A DNA stretch of 64,000 nt from Cupriavidus taiwanensis LMG 19424 (GTDB lineage Bacteria; Pseudomonadota; Gammaproteobacteria; Burkholderiales; Burkholderiaceae), in the NCBI RefSeq assembly GCF_000069785.1, contig NC_010528.1:1178001-1242000 (forward strand). The letters run 5' to 3'. Position 1 is the first letter of the stretch; every line of letters begins with the position of its first letter. A program made the translations under genes and the position numbers. Of the stretch, positions 58,487 through 64,000 are shown piece after piece. Under the pieces are notes generated by a model. It searched no databases. It was not told the DNA's origin and saw only the letters and a list, made by a program, of their open reading frames with translations.

Positions 58487-58703
58487 GGGCCCGTGGCAGC
58501 GCACGTCGCACGCCTTTCGGCATGCATCTGCCCGCTGGCTCCGCTTCCATCCCGCGCTTGCGCCTGTGCCGGCATCCCTCTTCCCGGCGCGCTCCAGATT
58601 CATATTGAGCATCGGCCTTGCCGGTGCCAGAATTCCCTGCATGCGGGGCGGGGCGCCGGCATCTGGCCGGGGTCGCCGCCCGGGGTTGGCGGGACGGATC
58701 GGG

Positions 58704-59633
58704 ATGCACATGGACCGGGAACTGCTGCACCAGGCGTCGGAGGGTTCGGTACTGTTCGCGGATGTCAGCGGCAGTACGCGGCTCTATGAAAGGGCGGGCA
58801 ACGCCGCCGCCCTTGCCGCGGTCGGCCGTTGCCTGGGTGCGATGAAAGCGTGTTCCGAGGCGTCGCAAGGCCGGCTCATCAAGACCATCGGCGACGAGGT
58901 CATGGTGCTGTTTCCCTGCGCGGAGCAGGCCTTGCAGGCGGCACTGGATATGCAGCGCGCGGTTGCCGAACTGCCGCCGGTGGCGGGCTTCACCATGTCT
59001 TCCCACATCGGCTTCCACCATGGCCCGATCCTGTTCGACGCGTCGGGCGATATCTTTGGCGATGCCGTGAACCTCGCCGCCCGGCTGTCCGGGCTCGCGG
59101 CGCGCGGACAGATCATCACCAGCAAGGACGCGGTGGCGGACCTTCCTGCGCCGCTGCGCCAGATGACGCGCTACCTGTACCCCATCCACGTGCGCGGCAG
59201 GGCGCAGCCGGTGGAGCTGTACGAAGCGATCTGGCAGCAGGCCACCGACCTGACCCTGATCGCGGGATTCAATGAGCCGCTGTCGAATGCCGCGTTTCTT
59301 ACCTTGCGCTATCGGGACACCGTGGTCGAGATGAACGCGGTCTCGGCGCCGGTCACCATCGGGCGTGATGCCGGCATGACCATCGTGGTGTCGGACCGCC
59401 TCGCGTCCCGCTTCCAGGCCACGGCCGAGCCTCGCGCCGGCCGATACGTGCTGATCGACCGCAGCTCGAACGGCACCCACGTCAGCATGGACGGCGGCGA
59501 GCCATTCATTTTGCGCCGTGACGAGGTCACGCTGAGGGGGCACGGCTGGATCGGTTTTGGGCAGTGGGCCGGGCCGACCGCCGAGTGCATCGAATTCGCC
59601 CTGCACGTGGACAAGACGGGTGCGGCGCGATAG
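58704..59633 (+). CDS. Class III adenylate cyclase fused to a C-terminal FHA domain
   Basis: A 309-residue soluble protein. The N-terminal cyclase homology domain (about 10-185) retains all key residues in class III order: Asp20 and Asp64 (metal), Lys60 and Asp116 (base choice for ATP), Asn123 and Arg127 (transition state). The C-terminal FHA domain (about 225-300) shows VTIGRDAGMTIVVSDRLASRF and SSNGTHVSMDGG. No TM or signal. It would make cAMP under control of a phosphothreonine-binding module. The start MHMDRELLHQ is chosen since the cyclase fold begins there; longer forms are not excluded. Confidence 0.88.
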   Translation: MHMDRELLHQASEGSVLFADVSGSTRLYERAGNAAALAAVGRCLGAMKACSEASQGRLIKTIGDEVMVLFPCAEQALQAALDMQRAVAELPPVAGFTMSSHIGFHHGPILFDASGDIFGDAVNLAARLSGLAARGQIITSKDAVADLPAPLRQMTRYLYPIHVRGRAQPVELYEAIWQQATDLTLIAGFNEPLSNAAFLTLRYRDTVVEMNAVSAPVTIGRDAGMTIVVSDRLASRFQATAEPRAGRYVLIDRSSNGTHVSMDGGEPFILRRDEVTLRGHGWIGFGQWAGPTAECIEFALHVDKTGAAR

Positions 59634-59669
59634 CCGGATGTGGTGGCGAAATGCCAGGGAGTTTCAGTT

Positions 59670-59699
59670 TTGAATTCCACGCGGGCCTTTTCGTAATAA
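59670..59699 (+). promoter_or_regulatory. Possible promoter of pyc
   Basis: TTGAAT (59670-59675) and TAATAA (59694-59699) with an 18-base spacer, in an AT-rich patch upstream of pyc. Confidence 0.5.
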
Positions 59700-59849
59700 A
59701 AAGCTCTTGTAAATCAACAGGCGTGCCGGTGGCTCGCTTCTTGCGCCCGGTTGGAGGCGCAGGCGCATGCGGGACTCCGCCTGCCATTCGCCATTCCCAG
59801 TCACCCGACCTTCCGGCCACCGCGCCCGGAGGGACATTTTCTTGCCGCC

Positions 59850-62800
59850 ATGGACTATCGCCCGATCCAATCGCTGCTGATTGCCAACCGTTCCGAGATC
59901 GCCATCCGCGTGATGCGCGCGGCCGCCGAGATGAACGTGCGCACGGTGGCGATCTATTCGAAGGAAGACCGCCTCGCGCTGCATCGTTTCAAGGCCGACG
60001 AGAGCTACCTGGTCGGCGCGGGCAAGAAGCCGCTGGCGGCTTATCTCGACATCGACGACATCCTGCGCATTGCGCGCCAGGCGCGGGTTGACGCGATCCA
60101 TCCGGGCTATGGCTTCCTGTCGGAGAACCCGGAGTTCGCGCAGGCCGTGATCGATGCCGGCATCCGCTGGGTCGGCCCGTTGCCGGAGGTGATGCGCAAG
60201 CTCGGCAACAAGGTGGCGGCGCGCAACGCGGCGATCGCGGCGGGCGTGCCGGTGATGCCGGCTACCGATCCATTGCCGCATGACCTGGAGGCGTGCAAGC
60301 GCCTGGCCGCCGCCATCGGCTATCCGCTGATGCTCAAGGCGAGCTGGGGCGGCGGCGGGCGCGGCATGCGCGTGCTGGAGGGCGAGCAGGACCTGGAGGG
60401 TGCGCTGGCCGCGGCGCGGCGCGAGGCGCTGGCGGCATTCGGCAATGACGAGGTCTACGTCGAGAAGCTGGTACGCAACGCGCGCCATGTCGAAGTGCAG
60501 GTGCTGGGCGACACGCACGGCAACCTGGTGCACCTGTACGAGCGCGACTGCACGGTGCAGCGGCGCAACCAGAAGGTGGTCGAGCGCGCGCCGGCGCCCT
60601 ACCTGGACGCTGCCGGCCGCGGCGCGCTGTGCGATTCGGCGCTGCGGCTGATGCGCGCGGTCGGCTACACCCATGCCGGCACGGTCGAGTTCCTGATGGA
60701 TGCCGACTCGGGCCAGTTCTATTTCATCGAGGTCAATCCGCGCATCCAGGTCGAGCATACCGTCACCGAGATGGTCACCGGCATCGATATCGTCAAGGCG
60801 CAGATCCGCATCACCGAGGGCGGCCATATCGGCATGACCGAGAACACGCGCGATGCCGACGGCAAGATCGTGGTGCGCGCCGCGGGCGTGCCGGTGCAGC
60901 AGGACATCGCCCTGAACGGCCATGCGCTGCAGTGCCGGATCACCACCGAGGACCCGGAGAACGGTTTCTTGCCCGACTATGGCCGCCTGACTGCGTATCG
61001 CAGCGCCGCGGGCTTTGGTGTGCGGCTGGACGCGGGTACCGCCTACGGCGGCGCGGTGATCACGCCGTATTACGATTCGCTGCTGGTCAAGGTCACCACC
61101 TGGGCGCCGACCGCGCCGGAATCGATGCGGCGCATGGACCGGGCGCTGCGCGAGTTCCGCATCCGCGGCGTCGCGTCCAACCTGCAGTTCCTCGAGAACG
61201 TCATCAACCATCCCGCGTTCCGTTCGGGCGACGTGACCACGCGCTTTATCGACAAGACCCCGGAGCTGCTGGCTTTCGCCAAACGCCAGGATCGTGCCAC
61301 CAAGCTGCTGCGCTACCTGGGCGAAGTCTGCGTCAACGGGCATCCCGAGATGAGCGGCCGCGCGCTGCCGTCGCTGCCGCTGCCCGCGCCGGTGCTGCCG
61401 GCGATCGACACCAATGCCGCGCTGCCTTACGGCACGCGCGACCGCCTGCGCGAGCTTGGCGCCGAGAAGTTCTCGCGCTGGATGCTGGAGCAGAAGCAGG
61501 TGCTGCTGACCGACACCACCATGCGCGACGCGCACCAGTCGCTGTTCGCCACGCGCATGCGCACCGCCGACATGCTGCCGATCGCGCCGTTCTATGCGCG
61601 CGAGCTGTCGCAGCTGTTTTCGCTGGAGTGCTGGGGCGGCGCCACCTTCGACGTGGCGCTGCGCTTCCTGAAGGAAGACCCGTGGCAGCGCCTGGAGCAG
61701 TTGCGCGAGCGCGTGCCCAACGTGCTGTTCCAGATGCTGCTGCGCGGCTCCAACGCGGTCGGCTACACCAACTATGCGGACAACGTGGTGCGCTTCTTCG
61801 TGCGCCAGGCGGCCAGCGCCGGCGTGGATGTGTTCCGCGTGTTCGATTCGCTCAACTGGGTGCGCAATATGCGCGTGGCGATCGATGCGGTCGGCGAGAG
61901 CGGCGCGCTGTGCGAGGGTGCGATCTGCTATACCGGCGACCTGTTCGACCCGAAGCGCTCCAAGTACGACCTGAAGTACTACGTCGGCATCGCGCGCGAG
62001 CTGCAGCAGGCCGGCGTGCATGTGCTGGGCATCAAGGACATGGCGGGCATCTGCCGCCCGCAGGCGGCGGCCGCACTGGTCAGGGCGCTCAAGGAAGAGA
62101 CCGGGCTGCCGGTGCATTTCCACACGCACGACACCAGCGGCATCTCGGCGGCGTCGGCGCTGGCCGCGATCGAGGCCGGCTGCGATGCGGTCGACGGCGC
62201 GCTCGATGCAATGAGCGGGCTGACGTCGCAGCCCAACCTGTCGAGCATCGCCGCGGCGCTGGCCGGCAGCGAGCGCGACCCCGGCCTGGACCTGGAACGG
62301 CTGCACGAGGCGTCGATGTACTGGGAAGGGGTACGCCGCTACTACGCGCCGTTCGAATCCGAGATCCGCGCCGGCACCGCCGACGTGTACCGCCATGAGA
62401 TGCCCGGCGGCCAGTACACCAACCTGCGCGAGCAGGCGCGCTCGCTTGGTATCGAGCATCGCTGGACCGAGGTGTCGCGCGCGTACGCCGAGGTCAACCA
62501 GATGTTCGGCGACATCGTCAAGGTGACGCCGACCTCCAAGGTGGTCGGGGACCTGGCGCTGATGATGGTGGCCAACGACCTGAGCGCCGCCGACGTGTGC
62601 GATCCGGCCAGGGAGATGGCCTTCCCGGAATCGGTGGTGTCGCTGTTCAAGGGCGAGCTCGGCTTCCCGCCCGACGGCTTCCCGGCGGCGCTGTCGCGCA
62701 AGGTGCTGCGCGGCGACCCGCCCGCGCCGTACCGCCCCGGCGACCAGATCGCGCCGGTCGACCTCGACGCGGCCCGCGCCGCGGGCGCGGCGGCGTGCGA

Positions 62801-63353
62801 GCAGCCGCTCGACGACCGCCAGCTGGCCTCGTACCTGATGTATCCCAAGCAGGCCGCCGAGTACCATGCGCATGTGCGCCAGTACAGCGACACCTCGGTG
62901 GTGCCGACGCCGGCCTACCTGTATGGCCTGCAGCCGCAGGAAGAGGTGGCCATCGACATCGAGCCCGGCAAGACGCTGCTGGTCTCGCTGCAGGGCACCC
63001 ACCCCGATGCCGGCGAAGGCAAGATCAAGGTGCAGTTCGAGCTGAACGGGCAATCGCGCACCACGCTGGTCGAACCGCGCAGCACCGCGCAGGCGGCGGC
63101 CGCGCGCCAGGGCAGGGCGGTGGCCGAACCGGACAACCCGCTGCATGTCGCCGCGCCGATGCCGGGCTCGATCGTGACGGTGGCGGTGCAGCCGGGCCAG
63201 CGCGTCGCCGCGGGCACCACGCTGCTGGCGCTGGAGGCGATGAAGATGGAGACCCATATCGCCGCGGACCGGGACTGCGAGATTGCCGCGGTGCATGTGA
63301 AGGCGGGCGATCGGGTGGCGGCGAAGGACCTGCTGGTGGAACTGAAGGACTGA
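59850..63353 (+). CDS. pyc: Pyruvate carboxylase
   Basis: A 1167-residue single-chain biotin enzyme converting pyruvate and bicarbonate to oxaloacetate with ATP. The biotin carboxylase domain (1-450) shows LLIANRSEIAIRVMRAA, KASWGGGGRGMRV and the ATP-grasp EVNPRIQVEHTVTE. The carboxyltransferase domain (about 550-1000) has LTDTTMRDAHQSLFATRMRT and the metal motif HFHTHDT. The C-terminal BCCP holds EAMKMETH with the biotin Lys at about 1132. All segments intact. Terminated by a hairpin that resembles the tRNA-Ser terminator. Confidence 0.96.
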   Translation: MDYRPIQSLLIANRSEIAIRVMRAAAEMNVRTVAIYSKEDRLALHRFKADESYLVGAGKKPLAAYLDIDDILRIARQARVDAIHPGYGFLSENPEFAQAVIDAGIRWVGPLPEVMRKLGNKVAARNAAIAAGVPVMPATDPLPHDLEACKRLAAAIGYPLMLKASWGGGGRGMRVLEGEQDLEGALAAARREALAAFGNDEVYVEKLVRNARHVEVQVLGDTHGNLVHLYERDCTVQRRNQKVVERAPAPYLDAAGRGALCDSALRLMRAVGYTHAGTVEFLMDADSGQFYFIEVNPRIQVEHTVTEMVTGIDIVKAQIRITEGGHIGMTENTRDADGKIVVRAAGVPVQQDIALNGHALQCRITTEDPENGFLPDYGRLTAYRSAAGFGVRLDAGTAYGGAVITPYYDSLLVKVTTWAPTAPESMRRMDRALREFRIRGVASNLQFLENVINHPAFRSGDVTTRFIDKTPELLAFAKRQDRATKLLRYLGEVCVNGHPEMSGRALPSLPLPAPVLPAIDTNAALPYGTRDRLRELGAEKFSRWMLEQKQVLLTDTTMRDAHQSLFATRMRTADMLPIAPFYARELSQLFSLECWGGATFDVALRFLKEDPWQRLEQLRERVPNVLFQMLLRGSNAVGYTNYADNVVRFFVRQAASAGVDVFRVFDSLNWVRNMRVAIDAVGESGALCEGAICYTGDLFDPKRSKYDLKYYVGIARELQQAGVHVLGIKDMAGICRPQAAAALVRALKEETGLPVHFHTHDTSGISAASALAAIEAGCDAVDGALDAMSGLTSQPNLSSIAAALAGSERDPGLDLERLHEASMYWEGVRRYYAPFESEIRAGTADVYRHEMPGGQYTNLREQARSLGIEHRWTEVSRAYAEVNQMFGDIVKVTPTSKVVGDLALMMVANDLSAADVCDPAREMAFPESVVSLFKGELGFPPDGFPAALSRKVLRGDPPAPYRPGDQIAPVDLDAARAAGAAACEQPLDDRQLASYLMYPKQAAEYHAHVRQYSDTSVVPTPAYLYGLQPQEEVAIDIEPGKTLLVSLQGTHPDAGEGKIKVQFELNGQSRTTLVEPRSTAQAAAARQGRAVAEPDNPLHVAAPMPGSIVTVAVQPGQRVAAGTTLLALEAMKMETHIAADRDCEIAAVHVKAGDRVAAKDLLVELKD

Positions 63354-63396
63354 GCCCGGCGGTGTGACACACCGCCGCGCAGCCCGAGCCTTGCGC

Positions 63397-63437
63397 AAAA
63401 CCCCGGAAGACCACGGTCTTTCCGGGGTTTTTTGTCT
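63397..63437 (+). terminator. Terminator after pyc
   Basis: Stem CCCCGGAAGACC / GGTCTTTCCGGGG (one bulged T) flanked by AAAA and TTTTTTG. Near copy of the tRNA-Ser terminator. Confidence 0.92.
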
Positions 63438-63490
63438 GGATGGCGCTGCAGCGGGCCGGCCAGGCACCGTCTGCGCGGGCGCATGCATAT

Positions 63491-63508
63491 TGTTCCTGCT
63501 TTGGAACA
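63491..63508. promoter_or_regulatory. Inverted repeat TGTTCC-N6-GGAACA
   Basis: An 18-base dyad upstream of the pagL-like gene (117 bases before its start). Candidate operator; no bound regulator known. Confidence 0.5.
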
Positions 63509-63624
63509 CTGTGTTTGCCTGACGGAGGCTTCTGCCATCGCGACGCGCTGCTATCGTGTCGAGCCGTGATCAAAACAAAGTGGCGGCGCGACCCGTTGGT
63601 GCAGGCGCGGCCCGACATATACGG

Positions 63625-64000
63625 ATGTCAGTGAAGATAAAAAACGCAGCACGGTGGTCGCCGGCCGCGGCTGCGGTCTCTTTCGCAACCTGCCTGCTGG
63701 CGCTGCCCGGCGCCGCCGGCGCGGCAGGGTTCTCGCTGCAGGCGGGCTATGGGCGCGACAACCGGCACGGCGTGGAGAAATACGAAGTGTCGGCGCGCTG
63801 GGACGAGATCGTGCAGTGGCAGCTGTCGAACCGGCTGGCACTGGCGCTGGACGGCGAGGTCAACGTGGCGAACTGGCGCGCGCTGTCGTCGCGGCCGTCG
63901 AGCCAGTTGACGGAATTCGGCGTGTCGCCGATCTTCCGGCTCAGCTATGCGGGTGAGCACGTCACGCCGTTTGTCGAGGCCTCGGTGGGCCTGCGCGTGC
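63625..64000 (+). CDS. pagL: PagL-like lipid A 3-O-deacylase, 3' end outside window
   Basis: The first 125 codons are in the window. ATG 63625 (MSVKIKNAARW) is followed by a signal peptide (hydrophobic about 14-32, LPGAAGAAG). The mature part SLQAGYGRDNRHGVEKYEV, WQWQLSNRLALALDGEVNVANW-like segment and GVSPIFRLSY fit the outer-membrane beta-barrel of PagL/acyloxyacyl hydrolases, which remove a 3-O acyl chain from lipid A. The catalytic His-Ser near the C-terminus lies outside the window, so activity cannot be judged. Confidence 0.82.
   Translation, partial: MSVKIKNAARWSPAAAAVSFATCLLALPGAAGAAGFSLQAGYGRDNRHGVEKYEVSARWDEIVQWQLSNRLALALDGEVNVANWRALSSRPSSQLTEFGVSPIFRLSYAGEHVTPFVEASVGLRV

Noticed and set aside
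58331..59633. tRNA-Ser as an integration site with a transferred cyclase gene next to it
   Set aside because: No integrase, no duplicated tRNA 3' end and no clear composition change; the cyclase gene looks like resident DNA.
59664..63509. A 1281-codon minus-strand open frame opposite pyc
   Set aside because: Mirror image of the pyc coding frame with biased composition; pyc is complete and unmistakable.

Overview
The window is about 64 kb of very GC-rich chromosome. Gene content and order fit a betaproteobacterium of the Burkholderiaceae, most likely Cupriavidus/Ralstonia. Supporting signs are the recJ/prfB/lolCD/comEC block, a HexR-controlled Entner-Doudoroff pair, the pyrG-kdsA-eno-ftsB order, cyclophilin pairs beside cysS, and a single-chain pyruvate carboxylase. 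This assignment is inference from gene families, not a database match. Coding density is high, most products are housekeeping, and I see no insertion sequence, phage, integrase, CRISPR array or rRNA operon.

Layout. 1-4.5 kb: 3'-truncated prfB (with its autoregulatory frameshift), a LysM/M23-like lipoprotein, recJ and a phosphoglycerate-mutase-like protein. 4.7-10.1 kb: lolC-lolD, a TatD-type DNase and comEC. 10.1-13.9 kb: hexR divergent from edd-gntK, with two matching 15-bp palindromes between them. 14.2-19.4 kb: the most unusual locus, a co-directional set of circularly permuted ATP-grasp, alpha-E, transglutaminase-like protease, Anbu (proteasome-type) peptidase and an alpha/beta hydrolase. 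19.5-24.4 kb: pyrG, kdsA, a DUF1330 gene, eno and ftsB. 24.4-31.5 kb: a Gly-rich lipoprotein, hslO, a gamma-carbonic-anhydrase-like protein, a DUF455 protein, an acyl-CoA synthetase divergent from an alpha/beta hydrolase across a 12-bp palindrome, and a flavin-type ferredoxin-NADP reductase. 31.6-37.7 kb: PHP nuclease, YciO/Sua5 protein, M50 protease, methyltransferase, dapA, bamC and an MBL-fold hydrolase. 37.8-46.9 kb: a small Ala/Pro-rich lipoprotein, a RoxA-type JmjC oxygenase divergent from a SlyD-type FKBP, a degenerate phosphoesterase overlapping mutS, uspA, ppk2, a YdcH-type protein and suhB. 47.1-56.8 kb: a TrmJ-type methyltransferase, cysE, lpxH, two cyclophilins, a TPR protein, cysS, an AlkA-like glycosylase, accA and tilS. 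56.9-64 kb: lysC, tRNA-Ser(GCU), a class III cyclase-FHA fusion, pyc, and the 5' part of a PagL-like lipid A deacylase.

Functional links. Outer-membrane biogenesis recurs (LolCD, KdsA, BamC, LpxH, PagL). Central carbon metabolism is represented by Edd/GntK, enolase and pyruvate carboxylase, with the lysine/diaminopimelate enzymes LysC and DapA. DNA repair and uptake are represented by RecJ, ComEC, MutS and AlkA. The ATP-grasp/alpha-E/transglutaminase/Anbu set looks like a self-contained pathway that makes and breaks amide bonds, with unknown product. Many genes carry recognisable sigma70 -10 boxes (TATAAT, TACAAT or TAGAAT) just upstream, and strong hairpin terminators separate several units. 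Large open frames antisense to real genes are common and are a side effect of GC-rich codon use; I left them out.
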